From Heterostelium multicystogenum (lineage: Eukaryota; Evosea; Eumycetozoa; Acytosteliales; Acytosteliaceae): DNA of 30,844 nucleotides. The notes under the pieces were generated by a model. The model worked only from the letters and a program-made list of their open reading frames with translations. It did not search any database and was not told where the DNA came from. Positions 1 through 9,207 of the stretch are shown piece by piece (the stretch's first letter is position 1; each line of letters begins with the position of its first letter). The stretch lies in NCBI GenBank assembly GCA_003667245.1, contig RCNN01000578.1, positions 1 through 30,844 on the forward strand, in the 5' to 3' direction. Made by a program: the position numbers and the translations under genes.

Positions 1-525
1 GCGTCGTTCCAGTTGGCAGTGGCGATGACCCTGGGCCGCCTGAAGCTATCCATCACGCAATTGAGCGGTGTCCGTGCCGGTGACGTGGTGATGCTTGAGC
101 AACCCTTTTTCGATGTGCAGGGCAATGGTCACCTGTATGTCGGCAAGCACCGGCTGCAAGGGTGCATTGATGATGAATCCGGGCCGTTGTGCCTGACGCT
201 TGTTTCGATCGAGGAAACGTCCGTGGACGAGGATTTTGCAACATCGCAGTACCCGGGGGATGAGCTGGATGAACCGGTAGTGGATGTCTTTGGCACGAGC
301 CTTTCGATGAGTTGAACATGGCCCTGACGGTACGTTGTGGCACCCTGAACCTGACCCTGGGCGAAACTGCGCAATCTCGCCCCCGGTGCGGTGTTGGGCA
401 TTGCCGGGTACGCGCCGGGCATGGCCGGGCTTTATTACGGCGACAGGCCGATAGGGCAAGGGCAGTTGGTGGAAGTTGATGGGCGCCTTGGTTTGCAGTT
501 GTCCCGCGTGATTTTTTCGCGATGA
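1..525 (+). CDS. rscQ: RscQ/HrcQ, T3SS cytoplasmic C-ring protein (5' end outside window, frame interrupted)
   Basis: This is the C-terminal part of the cytoplasmic sorting-platform (C-ring) protein of the FliM/FliN-SpoA family. A first SpoA-type domain reads in frame from base 1 to about 200. A second reads from about 300 to the stop at 523-525, with LAPGAVLGIAGYAPG and VEVDGRLGLQLSRV as family-typical stretches. P. syringae encodes these two domains as separate HrcQa and HrcQb. Here a stop at 313-315 would split them, but the residues FDEL just before the ATG at 318 already belong to the second domain, and that frame has no upstream ATG or GTG. A T missing near 302-304 and an extra A at 364-366 explain both breaks, so I favour one fused RscQ. 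Its stop overlaps the rscR start (522). Confidence 0.8.
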
Positions 526-1178
526 CATTTCAGGGGGTCGACCCTCTTGTCCTGGCGCTGTTTTTAGGTTCGTTGTCGCTGATGCCAATGCTGCTGATCA
601 TCTGCACATCGTTCTTGAAGATCGTGATTTGTGCTGATGATCACCCGTAACGCCATCGGCGTGCAGCAGGTACCGCCGAGCATGGCCATCAACGGAATAG
701 CGCTGGCTGCGACACTGTTCATCATGGCGCCCGTGGGGTACCAGATTGCCGAGAACGTCAAGGCCTCGCCCGTGGACACGAGTAGCGTGGAAAGCCTTTC
801 TGGAAACCGGGCAGGCGGCCATACAGCCGTTGCGCGCGTTCATGCTGCGCAACACCGATGCCGATGTGTTGACTCACCTGCTGGAAAACAGTGCGCGCAT
901 GTGGCCGCCTGAAATGGCGCAGAGCACCCAGCGCGAAGACTTGATCCTGCTGGTCCCGGCCTTCGTGCTGTCGCAACTGCAGGCGGGGTTCGAGATCGGC
1001 TTTCTGATCTACATTCCGTTCATCGTCATCGATTTGATTGTGTCCAACCTGCTGTTGGCCCTCGGTATGCAGATGGTCTCGCCCATGACCATTTCGCTGC
1101 CGCTCAAACTGCTGTGTGTTCGTCATGGTTTCCGGGTGGTCGCGGCTGCTCGACAGCCTGTTCCTTTCTTACCTCTGA
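522..1178 (+). CDS. rscR: RscR/HrcR, T3SS export apparatus membrane protein (frame interrupted)
   Basis: FliP/HrcR-family inner-membrane component of the export gate, working with RscS and RscT. The corrected length is about 217 residues, the family norm. The start ATG at 522 overlaps the rscQ stop. Family hallmarks are a hydrophobic N-terminus with [16 protein letters not shown], then [19 protein letters not shown], and the highly conserved [20 protein letters not shown] and [18 protein letters not shown]. Three single-base insertions break the frame: TTT at 628-630, one near 780-790, and one near 1111-1114. Similarity resumes immediately in the next frame each time, so the gene is probably whole in the cell. 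Confidence 0.9.
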
Positions 1179-1185
1179 GTGCCCT

Positions 1186-1451
1186 ATGGAACCGATCGTG
1201 CTGTTCAAGCAGGGCATGTTGCTGGTGGTGGTGCTGTCGGCGCCGCCGCTGATCGTGGCGGTGGTCGTCGGTGTGTTGACGTCGCTGGTGCAGGCCCTGA
1301 TGCAGATACAGGACCAGACGCTGCCCTTTGGCATCAAGCTGGTTGCGGTGGGCATCAACGCTGATTTTGACGGGTCGCTGGATTGGCGTGGAGCTGATCC
1401 AACTGATCAACCTGATGTTCGACCATGATTGCCCGCTCGGCATTGAACTGA
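1186..1451 (+). CDS. rscS: RscS/HrcS, T3SS export apparatus membrane protein (frame interrupted)
   Basis: FliQ/HrcS-family small membrane protein with two transmembrane helices, part of the export gate. It starts at ATG 1186, eight bases after the rscR stop. Typical stretches are [35 protein letters not shown] and [17 protein letters not shown]. The corrected length of about 87 residues fits the family (86-89). Two insertions break the frame: an extra A at 1357-1358 (ATCAACG instead of ATCACG) and an extra C at 1423-1424. Removing the second gives a natural end in MIARSALN and the stop at 1449-1451. Confidence 0.88.
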
Positions 1452-1461
1452 GGGCCTGCGT

Positions 1462-2252
1462 GTGCTGCTTTATCTTGAATTCCTGCCCAGCCTGCTCGTG
1501 GCCATGGCGCGCATTTATCCCTGTGCATTTCTGGTGCCTGCGTTTTGTTTCCAACATATACGCGGCATGCCCCGCCACATCATCGTGATGGTCATGGCGT
1601 TGATTCCGGCGCCCGGCATTCATGCCGTCCTGGCTGCCAAGGATTACTCCGCGCTGATGATCAGCGGGTTGGTACTCAAGGAAGCTGCCCTGGGGTTTTT
1701 TGCTGGGGATTCTGTTGGCCATGCCGTTCTGGATGTTCGAGTCAGTGGGCGCACTGCTGGATAACCAGCGGGGGCTTTGGCGGGTGGCCAACTCAACCCC
1801 TCGCTGGACCGGATGCGACGCCGATCGGGCACCTGTTCAAACAGTTGGTGATTTATTTGCTGATTGCCGTCCTGGGCTTGAGCGTGCTGACCCAAGTGAT
1901 CTGGGACAGCTACCTGATCTGGCCGCCAACCGCCTGGTTGCCGCTGCCGGCGGTCAATGGGTTCAGTGTATTCATCGGGCTGCTGGGCGATACTTTTACC
2001 CACATGATGCTGTATGCCGCACCGTTTATTGCCGTGCTGCTGTTCCTGGAGTTCGGCTTCGCCTTGTTGGGCCTGTACAGCCCGCAATTGCAAGTCTCTA
2101 CCCTGGCAACGCCGGTCAAGAGCCTGGCGGGGCTGGTTATCCTGCTGCTGTACTTCCCGCTGTTGCAGGACTTGATCGTCGGGCGCATGGCGCAGTTGGG
2201 AGACCTCAAGCATTCCCTCGGCCTGATGTTCAGGGGCTCGGGACATGAGTGA
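1462..2252 (+). CDS. rscT: RscT/HrcT, T3SS export apparatus membrane protein (frame interrupted)
   Basis: FliR/HrcT-family polytopic inner-membrane protein of the export gate, about 263 residues after correction. Recognisable stretches are ARIYPCAFLVPAFCFQHIRG, LIPAPGIHAVLAAKDY and MLYAAPFIAVLLFLEFGFAL. The start is uncertain: an in-frame stop at 1444-1446 leaves the GTG at 1462 as the best choice, just after the rscS stop. Three breaks are visible: an extra T in the T6 run at 1696-1701, a G missing from the run at 1770-1774, and a G missing near 1805-1806. The end overlaps the rscU start (ATG 2246) by seven bases. Confidence 0.88.
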
Positions 2253-3342
2253 TTCGGGTGAGAAAAAACACGCGGCCACGCCCAAGAAACTCAAGGATCA
2301 GCGCCAGAAAGGCCAGGTCGCCCAAGCCAGGACGTCGGTAAGCTACTGGTGTTGACCGCCCTCAGCGAAATCGCGTTGTTCACCGCCGAAACCAGCATGC
2401 AGCGCTTCCAGCAGTTGCTGGTGATGCCCATGTCACGTTTCGGGCAGCCCTTTGTGCGGGCGCTGGAGGAAGTGCTGACGGAAGGCTTGATCGTGTTTTT
2501 TTTCCTTCGCCTTGCTGATGGCCGGACTGGCGATCGCGGTGAAGTTGATCAGCGGCTGGATTCAGTTCGGTTTCCTGTTTGCGCCGGAAAGCCTGAAGCT
2601 GAATTTCAGCCGTCTCAATCCACTCAGCCAGGCAAGCAGATGTTCTCTGCCAAGTCAGTGACGAACCTGTTGATGGGGTTGGCCAAGGCGCTACTGCTTG
2701 CGCTGATTTTGTACGTGGTGATCAGGGCCGTCACTAGGGGCCTTGATCAATCTGGCCACCAGCGACCTGCAGAGTTACATCCTCGCGCTGATCATCCTGT
2801 TTCGCCATCTGCTGCACGCTTGCCTGGGATTGCTGCTGGTCCTGGCATTGATCGACATGGCGCTGCAGAAGCACTTCTTTGCCAAGAGCATGCGCATGAC
2901 TCAGGTAGAGGTGGTCAAGGAATACAAGGACATGGAGGGCGACCCTCACGTCAAGGGGCAGCGCCGCGCCCTGGCCCAACAGCTGGCCCAGGAGGAGCCG
3001 AAGGTCAAGTTGCCCAAGCTGGAGGAGGCCGACATGTTGGTGGTCAACCCGACGCACTTTGCGGTCGCGCTGTACTACCGGCCGGGCAAAACGCCCGCTG
3101 CCGCTGCTGGTGGATAAAGGCACGGATGCCGAGGCCCGGAAACTGATAGACCGGGCCAAGGCGGCCGACGTGCCGGTGATCCAGTGTGTATGGCTCGCGC
3201 GCACGCTGTACGAGAAGAAGCTTGGGGCGAACATTCCCCGGGAGACGTTGCAGGCGGTAGCGTTCCTCTACCGCACCTGCGTGAACTCAATGACGAGGCC
3301 AAGCGTGAAACGCTGGAGTTTCCGGAGCTCAAGCAACGTTAA
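2246..3342 (+). CDS. rscU: RscU/HrcU, T3SS substrate-specificity switch protein (frame interrupted)
   Basis: FlhB/HrcU-family protein: an N-terminal membrane domain followed by a cytoplasmic autoprotease domain that switches export specificity. The N-terminus has the usual charged TPKKLKDQRQKGQVAQ. The autocleavage motif NPTH is intact in MLVVNPTHFAVALYYRPG (near 3046-3057), and KGTDAEARKLIDRAK and RETLQAVA follow as in the family. Corrected length is about 365 residues. Six breaks are inferred: A missing at 2324-2325, extra T in the T8 run at 2496-2503, A missing at 2634-2635, extra G at 2737-2740, extra C at 3094-3096, and a base missing near 3271-3278. The TAA stop (3340-3342) overlaps the stop of the convergent rspV. 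Confidence 0.9.
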
Positions 3343-3605
3343 CGGTAGCGGTGCACGTCCAGCATATCGAGGCAGCCCAGCGAAAGCAGCTTGCCGATGA
3401 TGTCATCTGCCTCCTCTGCACCTGCCGGCAGCGCGTGCCAGATCACCAGGGCATCCTTGGCATCGAGACAGGCAAAGCAGCCGTCAAACGCCACCGCCTG
3501 TTCAAAAAGCCGCTCCAGTACCCGTTCCAACTGTCCGGCTTCCAGCGCTCCACGGTCGACCAGCAACGCAAGCCCGGGTTTACCACCGGCCTTTAACCGG
3601 CACAC
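3339..3605 (-). CDS. rspV: RspV/HrpV-like T3SS regulatory protein
   Basis: An 88-residue ORF with no visible break, last gene of the rspF-G-rscC-rspT-V operon. In P. syringae the gene here is hrpV, whose product binds the activator HrpS and represses the hrp regulon, and is itself held by HrpG. I assign it by position and by its composition (small, acidic, helical, Leu/Ala-rich, e.g. GQLERVLERLFEQAVAFDG), not by a diagnostic motif. The likely start is GTG at 3605, two bases after the rspT stop. It is shorter than P. syringae HrpV (about 115 residues), so an upstream start inside rspT is possible. Confidence 0.65.
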   Translation of the reverse strand: MCRLKAGGKPGLALLVDRGALEAGQLERVLERLFEQAVAFDGCFACLDAKDALVIWHALPAGAEEADDIIGKLLSLGCLDMLDVHRYR

Positions 3606-3607
3606 GC

Positions 3608-3897
3608 TTATGCCCGGGCCGGGGACAGGTGGGCGTCCTTGCCGCCCACCAGGTTATCCAGGAATACCTGGCGAGACGACGTATCGTTCGGCCCCATGGA
3701 ACTTACCGTTCCCAGTGAGATCGTTTGATAGTCGGAGCGCTCGCCGGCAGGGCCCGATTCGACGCGCATCTGCGGCGGCCACCAGACCACCAGCTTATCG
3801 GCGCCCGATTGCGGGCGTGAACAGGAGTCGCCCTTGCACGTCGGCGTACAACCAACGATAAGCAGGGCCAGGCCGAGGAGGTGAGTAGGCGTTTCAT
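3608..3897 (-). CDS. rspT: RspT/HrpT-like outer-membrane lipoprotein, probable secretin pilotin (frame interrupted)
   Basis: Small lipoprotein between rscC and rspV, the position of hrpT in P. syringae; HrpT-type lipoproteins assist assembly of the HrcC secretin. The N-terminus is MKRLLT, then a hydrophobic stretch LLGLALLIVGC in which LIVGC is a lipobox, then CKGDSCSRPQSGADKLVVWW and PPQMRVESGPAGE. One base is missing near 3876-3882, between MKRLLT and the hydrophobic stretch; the rest is in one frame to the TAA at 3608. The ATG at 3897 overlaps the rscC stop as ATGA, so the two genes are probably translationally coupled. About 96 residues, somewhat longer than P. syringae HrpT. Confidence 0.72.
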
Positions 3898-6041
3898 GGC
3901 GCGTTCTTCCGGGTGGGGGTGATCAGGGAGGGGCGGGACACACCGATGTGTTCATCTTTGACCACGGGCCGCATGGCGATAAATACCTCCGCCTCTTCTC
4001 CCGGCTTGAGCCAGGCACGTGGCCAGACGCTGACGGCCAGGGTCTGGGAGTTGCTGCATTCTCTTTCATCGATGCGCACGTTACGGTTGAACTGATTGCG
4101 TACCACCACCACGGCCACATTGAACTGCGGGCCTGCATACCATTGGCTGCGTTCGGTGTTCAGGGCCAATAGCTCGCGGGTGCTGCACAAGGTGTCCAGG
4201 CCCAGTGGCATGGGCGCGGCCTTGAAGGCCGTGGGTACTTGCCCGCTGACGAGGTGAGCCAGGGTGCTGGTGATATCGCTGCGCTTGATCACCGGTTGAT
4301 GCTCGGCATACCGCCGGGCCAATGGCTTGAGTGCGGCCTGCAGTTCGGCTTGATCCTCCTGGGGCAAGTAGCGTGAAGGATCAGCCTGATCGCCGATCAC
4401 GCGCGGCGTCAGGATAAACAGGCGTTCGCGCCGGTTGTTCTGGCGCTCGGAGGAAGAAAACAGGGCCTTGCCCAGCAGCGGAATGTCTCCCAGCAGAGGG
4501 ATCTTGCTTTGTTTGTCGGTGCTTTCAGTGACATGGAAGCCACCGACCACCAGCGAACGTTTTTTTCCGCCATGACCGCCTGGGTGCTGACTTTGCCGCG
4601 GCGTACATCGGGGCTGGTGCGCGCGGGGTTGGACTCGTCGAAGTTACCGTCCTCGATATCCACCACCAGGTGGATCTGGTGATTGCCGCGGGTAGTGATC
4701 ACCCTCGGTACCACCTGGAAGCTGGTGCCGACTGTGATGGGCAGGATGGTTGCAGTCTCGGTGCCGCGGTGAGGTATTGGGTGCGGTTGAAATCGATCAC
4801 CGCCGGCTGGTTTTCCAAAGTAAGCACCGACGGGTTGGACACCATGGTCGCCAGGCCACGTTGCTCCAATGCGCGAATATCGGCGTTGAAACGATCACGG
4901 TGCTCGATCGACAGCTGTGATGAAGACCCGGGCGCCATGTTCACGCCACCCCGGAAACGGCTGTTTTGAAAACCCCATCTAATCCCGAATCCCGCAGTTG
5001 AGTGCGCTCGATATCAAGAATGATCGCATCGATTTCCACCAGCTTGCGGCTACGTCGAGCTGGCTGATCAGCTCACGGTACATCGCCTGGCGCTCCGGCA
5101 GGTCGTAGATCAGGATGGCGTTGTTGCGCACATCGGCTTCGACACTCGGATTTTGCTGGTGGAGACCGGTGCTCCGAGGGGTGAGTGACATGCCGGTGTC
5201 CGACGGCCCCGGGTTCATCGCCTGGCCGAGCATTTGCCCCAGCATCGGGTTTACTCAGGCGCGGAAATACCGGGGGTTATGGGTGAGGGTTGGGCGGTAG
5301 AGGAGGGCGTGGGCTCATGCCCTGAAAGCGTCGAGGGCCGTGCGAGGTTCCAGCAGCCCCGCAGCATGCTTGGCAACGCCTGGGATGGTCAGTTTCTCGC
5401 CGCGATAAATCAATCTGGCGGTCCCGCCGCATTGGCGAACTTCAGCGGTAGCTGAGGACGCTCTGCTTTTCATCCGGGGACTTGCGCTGGCTGCTGAACT
5501 GCTTGATCTGTTCGATATAGCGCTTGGGCCCGGAGACCAGTACGACGCCGTCCTCAGGCAATTCGCCCCAGCCGAAGCGGCTATCGAGCAAGCCTATATC
5601 GGTGAGGGCCTGCTTGAGGTCGGCGATGGTCTTCGGAGGAGACCTCCAGGCGTGCAGATTCCTGTTGTCCAGGGTGCTGACGTACAGCGTGTTGTTGTAC
5701 AGGTACCACTGGAAGCGGTGCTCTACGCCGAGCCTGTTCGAGAAGCGATTGTGGGGTATTGGCGCGTATCTTGCCGTTGACGTTGCCTTCGAGGAGGCCG
5801 TCGATTTGCAGTTGAGTGCCGAAGGTCTGGGCGAAGTCTTCCAGCACATCCCGCAGGGGCTTGTGTTCGGCCTCATAGGCATAGGCGGTGTTTTTCCCAT
5901 TCGCTGGGGACGGCGGCCAGGGTGCTTTCCAGGGGCGCCAACACCAGGGCATGAGGATCAGTAGCGCCAACGGGCAGGCTTTACGGCGGCGGCAGGCGAA
6001 TTGACGCGCAAGCGGATGTGCTTGTCGATCTTGTTAGGCAT
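3894..6041 (-). CDS. rscC: RscC/HrcC, T3SS outer-membrane secretin (frame heavily interrupted)
   Basis: Secretin that forms the outer-membrane ring. The inferred N-terminus starts at ATG 6041 with a basic region and a hydrophobic signal segment near 5985-5930. The N0 region carries AYAYEAEHKPLRDVLEDFAQ, FQWYLYNNTLYVSTLDN and VVLVSGPKRYIEQIKQFSSQ. The C-terminal secretin core carries LVEIDAIILDIE, the ATILPITVGTSFQVVPRV region, VVDIEDGNFDE, VVGGFHVTESTDKQSKIPLL and GDIPLLGKALFSSS, with RERLFILTPRVIGD near the end. At least twelve single-base breaks are needed, for example A7 instead of A8 near 4561-4566, and others near 4770, 4980, 5060, 5454 and 5755. The region 5240-5440 is the most damaged. 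The length of about 715 residues fits HrcC. Confidence 0.88.
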
Positions 6042-6086
6042 TGAGAATTCTCTGTTTAGTGACGCAGCGACCGAAGCGAAGTAGGC

Positions 6087-6451
6087 CTAAGTTTCCGGGC
6101 TGGGCTGGCAAGGTGCGCAAACAATGCCCCGCCAGGTATCACGCTGGTTCAGCAGGGTTTCGAGTTTGCCAAGCAGGTGGGCGCAGGGCACAGTCGCCAG
6201 GGAGTTTTTGAAGCAGCCAAAGATGACCAGTCATTGCTTCCTGCGCCAAGGCACCCTGGAAATGCCTCAGACTTTCCAGTCCGAGGCGCATCCACGCCTC
6301 CAAGGCTCTTTTGTCGACCCGATGGTGGGTCAGTTGAACACTGATCAAAAAAGCTTGTTTGGTCGCGCCGCACCTTGATTTCGTCATTATCTTCAAACAA
6401 CGTGATCAGCGGTTCGCTGCTACTCAACCAACGACCGAGTAACGCTTCCAC
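6087..6451 (-). CDS. rspG: RspG/HrpG-like T3SS chaperone/anti-repressor (frame interrupted)
   Basis: Second gene of the rspF operon, directly upstream of rscC as hrpG is in P. syringae, where HrpG binds HrpV and relieves repression. GTG at 6451 immediately follows the rspF TGA. The readable parts are WLSSSEPLITLFEDNDEIKV, then VQLTHHRVDKRALEAWMRLG, and at the end a Leu-rich segment with LLGKLETLLNQRDTWRG and a TAG stop at 6087-6089. Two shifts are inferred, one near 6350 (A/T run AAAAAAGC) and one near 6222. The corrected size of about 121 residues and mixed helical composition suit a small T3SS chaperone. The assignment rests mainly on position. Confidence 0.68.
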
Positions 6452-6674
6452 TCACTGTATGCCTTCGATAACGGTCTTGGCTGTTTTCGCTCATGTAAAT
6501 TGGTGTAGGTGGAACTGGCTGATAACGTGGCCGCGAGGAAGACTTTTTCGTCATTCATTGCCGCCAGGGCTTCGTCGTTGTTCAATCCATCGCGTTCTAT
6601 CTTTTTCAAAGCGCTTTTGCGAAATTTTCCAGTTGCCTGTAGAGATTCGCTTGCAGGCGATAATCAAAGCTCAT
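6452..6674 (-). CDS. rspF: RspF/HrpF-like small T3SS protein (frame interrupted)
   Basis: First gene behind the hrp box at 6704-6732, in the place of P. syringae hrpF (about 74 residues). It starts at ATG 6674 with MSFDYRLQANLYRQLENFAK and continues with NNDEALAAMNDEKVFLAATL and SASSTYTNL, ending in AKTAKTVIEGIQ. The corrected length is about 73 residues. HrpF-family proteins are short helical T3SS components needed for pilus or translocation function, possibly co-chaperones with HrpG. Two breaks are inferred, one near 6610 (T run before AAAAAG) and one near 6494. The stop is directly followed by the GTG of rspG. Confidence 0.72.
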
Positions 6675-6703
6675 TGGTTTTGCTTCCAGAGGATGTTACG
6701 TTC

Positions 6704-6732
6704 TGTGTGGCTCGACGCGTGATTCCAGTTCC
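6704..6732 (-). promoter_or_regulatory. hrp box: RspL/HrpL-dependent promoter of the rspF-G-rscC-rspT-V operon
   Basis: On the minus strand the sequence reads GGAACT-N16-CCACACA, with GGAACT at 6732-6727 and CCACACA at 6710-6704. The established HrpL (ECF sigma) promoter consensus is GGAACC-N15/16-CCACNNA. Spacing and downstream half match fully; one base of the upstream half differs. It lies in the 77-base gap between rspE and rspF, 29 bases upstream of the rspF ATG, where P. syringae also has an hrp box for hrpF. Confidence 0.88.
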
Positions 6733-6751
6733 ACGGGTATTTCGTTAAACG

Positions 6752-7373
6752 TCAGCGCTCGTTGAACCGCAGCCCCTGCGTGTTATGGGTTGAACCCGAC
6801 GTGCCGGAATTCCATAGGGTTTCCACCATCGAATCCCAGTCGATCCGAAATCCACCTTCGGGCGTTTCCCAGAATGAGCATTTGAAGTGCGATGTTCTCC
6901 TCGGTGCGCAGTGTCCAGGGAAGGTCTGTGTGCCTGCTCAGCCACTGGTCTACGTTTTTTACGGTCCAATGGATTGCAGAGCAAAGTGGCTTCGATTCGC
7001 GGGACCTGGGTGGCCAGTAATTGCTTTAGCAGGACGCTCAGGCGTTGGGGGGAGACTGTTTTCCTCCAGTAGGTTACGAATGGCCAGGCTGGTGATGGAG
7101 GCGGCAATGGGTTCAATGTTGTCGCAGATAGCCTGGCGTTCAATCTCCCAGCGTTGCAACTGAGTGTTGGCGCGTTCCCAGAACTCACGGCAAGCATTTG
7201 CGTAAAGTATTTCGCGCTGCTCTTCGGCCTGGCGTAGTAGTTCGCGCGCTTCGGCTTTGGCGCGAATAAGTAATGTGCCCGCCCTGAGCACAGTCGATAA
7301 GCATCTCTCGGGCAATCAGGGTTTGTGGCAGGTCCTGGCCTTTATTCAGCTCAATTTTACGTCGGCATAACAT
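6752..7373 (-). CDS. rspE: RspE/HrpE, T3SS ATPase-regulating stator protein (FliH/YscL type, frame interrupted)
   Basis: FliH/YscL/HrpE-family cytoplasmic stator that links the RscN ATPase to the C-ring. It starts at ATG 7373 behind CAGGAG. The N-terminus is RRKIELNKGQDLPQTLIARE, then a charged, predicted coiled-coil segment, AKAEARELLRQAEEQREILY and ANACREFWERANTQLQRWEI, as is typical of the family. The C-terminal part carries PRIEATLLCNP and a WD-containing end (near 6840-6790). At least four shifts are inferred: an extra G near 7283, an extra C in the C6 run near 7052-7057, one near 6958 and one near 6860. The corrected length of about 206 residues is near HrpE. The stop is the TGA at 6752-6754. 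Confidence 0.78.
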
Positions 7374-7393
7374 GCAGGTTGTTTTGCTCCTGA

Positions 7394-7937
7394 TCAGGGC
7401 CACGCGTGATCATTCGTGATGGCGGTAGCTCGCCAGATGACGGCTCGCCACAGAGTATCCAGCCGACCATGACGGTCGGGCAGGTTGGAATATCTCTCCA
7501 GGTCGACTACCCGTTGATTCGCAAAGCCAAGTCGTAGGCGTTGCCATACCGCAGGCTCAACCAGGCGCGCAGGTACTGCAGAGGATCGTCCTGTGTTCAG
7601 TACCCGTGAGTCCGCAGGGAGCGCTTTGGCAAGGCGCTGACACCAGAGGTTATTCATCCTCCTCCAGCAAGTGGTCGCGTACAGGCTGGCAGACACTGCC
7701 GATCAGCGTCAGCATGCGGTCGCGTTGTGGTGGGGAGGCTTGCACCAGGTGCAGCAAGGCAGGGGAGGGTGAGGGTGGCAGGCAGGGGGTGATGGCCAGT
7801 GCGGTGCTCACTCGTTCATGCCGGCTGCGACATAGATCGGTCGAGGCGATATATGGGCTGAGGACCTCCCAGTCACACGCTGGCCGTTTTCCCATGGGCG
7901 GGCCCACCATCGAACCCACGCCAAGCTGATTACTCAT
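7394..7937 (-). CDS. rspD: RspD/HrpD-like T3SS protein (probably one gene split by an indel)
   Basis: Two consecutive short frames lie between rscJ and rspE. The first (95 codons, ATG 7937 to TAA 7650) begins MSNQLGVGSMVGPPMGKRPA and ends VRDHLLEEDE. The second starts at ATG 7655 (MNNLWCQRLAKALPADSR) and ends at TGA 7394. AGGAGG touches the second ATG directly, so it cannot serve as its ribosome site. Removing one G from that GG run joins the frames into about 181 residues, close to P. syringae HrpD (about 176), which sits in the same place. HrpD has no sharply defined activity; it is an accessory cytoplasmic T3SS protein. ATG 7937 overlaps the rscJ stop as ATGA. Two separate small genes remain possible. 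Confidence 0.62.
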
Positions 7938-8737
7938 GAACAGACGGGGTTTAGTGAGGCATGAGCCGGTACGACAGATGAGTCGTGTTGTTGATTCACC
8001 CCCCGCTTGCGCCAGATAAACGCGCCAGCCCCCGCAAGCGTCAAATATGATGAGCAATTACGGTAAGACTCATGCGCCAGAAACGAGATCGTTATCCTGA
8101 ACCAGGAACGGACCAAAATAGGTCAGACGTTGCTGCTCCAGATACGCCGCGGCGGGGACAAACACTACGGTTAATTTTGAGTGTTTTCTACAGCAGCTGC
8201 CATGCCGGGGATACTGCTGGCCACCATCCTGCGTACTCGGGGTCGGATATTATCAGGCTCAAGTCGTGGATCATGTTTGATGAACACCGAGGCTGATGCC
8301 GGTTGTACGGGTTTCACCCGGGGCAATCCGTTCGGGGAGCACGACATGGACTCGAGCGACGATGACCCGTCGATGTTCGACAAGGTTGCCTCCAGCTCCT
8401 GAGACAATGCATAGATATAGCGGGCACGTTCTTCCAGCGGTGTTGAGATAACGCCTTCTTTACGGAAGATATCGCCCAGGGTCGACCGGGCCAGTTTGGG
8501 CAGGCCAGCGGCCTCGAGCGTCCGGACCGCCCTGCTGATGTCCGACGCGTTGACGCGCACAACAACGCCGTCTTTGGCTGGCACTTTTTGGGCCCGGATT
8601 TGTTTATCCGCGAGTTCTGCAACAACCTCATTAGCCTCCTGTTCGGACAGTCGGCTATGGAGTTCTACTTTTTCACCGCAACCGGCCAGCAGCAATGCCA
8701 ATGATAAAACTAATGGGGTGGTGATCCAGCGGAGCAT
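7934..8737 (-). CDS. rscJ: RscJ/HrcJ, T3SS inner-membrane ring lipoprotein (frame interrupted)
   Basis: YscJ/HrcJ-family lipoprotein forming the periplasmic inner ring of the basal body. The signal peptide and lipobox are clear: LVLSLALLLAGC, Cys at residue 20. Ring-domain stretches follow: LHSRLSEQEANEVVAELADK, RAVRTLEAAGLPKLARSTLG, PLEERARYIYALSQELEATL, SNIDG and ASVFIKHDPRLEPDN. A short hydrophobic segment near 8020-7985 ending in WRKRG is the usual C-terminal membrane anchor. The span of 804 bases (267 residues) equals the usual HrcJ size (about 268). At least four shifts are inferred, near 8368, 8310, 8165 and 8075-8040. The start (ATG 8737) follows the rspB stop by seven bases. Confidence 0.88.
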
Positions 8738-8744
8738 GACTTAC

Positions 8745-9110
8745 CTACTGAAGGTTGGTTATTTTCTCGCAACATTGCACGGTTTTGCTGATGACCTTGA
8801 CTGACATGGACAACTCCCGATGGGCGTCTGAAAGTGACTTGGCAATTTGATGCATTTCCCGTTGATTTTTTTATTAAGGCTCAGGTCACGCAAACCTTTG
8901 GTCGCACGTTTTGATAGCCTCGTTAAATGAGAAGACTGTTCGGATAGCGCGTTCGTACCGACTATTGAATTTTGGCTACCCGGGGAAGACGCGCGATCAA
9001 CCAGGCTGGCTTGGAAAAAATTCATGTCGGAAGCAGAGGTATCAACACCTCGCGATTCAACCGTTCGTGAAACCGGGCGTTCTGTGAAGTCGTCAGCGGA
9101 GCACGCGCAT
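8745..9110 (-). CDS. rspB: RspB/HrpB, T3SS inner-rod-type protein (frame interrupted)
   Basis: This gene occupies the hrpB position directly upstream of rscJ. The family is the small helical inner-rod class (YscI/PrgJ/HrpB), exported early to line the needle base. ATG 9110 has CGGAGG seven bases upstream. The readable body includes ADDFTERPVSRTVESRGVD, SDMNFFQASLVDRA and LSKRATKGLRDLSLNKK. In another frame follows MHQIAKSLSDAHRELSMSVK and VISKTVQCCEKITNLQ to the TAG at 8745-8747. That amphipathic helical tail is like the C-terminus of HrpB. Breaks lie near 9095 and near 8855. The corrected length of about 121 residues matches HrpB (about 124). Confidence 0.72.
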
Positions 9111-9207
9111 GTAAACCTCCGCAAGACGCTAGGAACGTTCTTGTTGGTTTGGGAGTAATGTTGGTTTTTTTTTCGACGGTTCAGCATGAGCCATGCTAGC
9201 AAACGGG

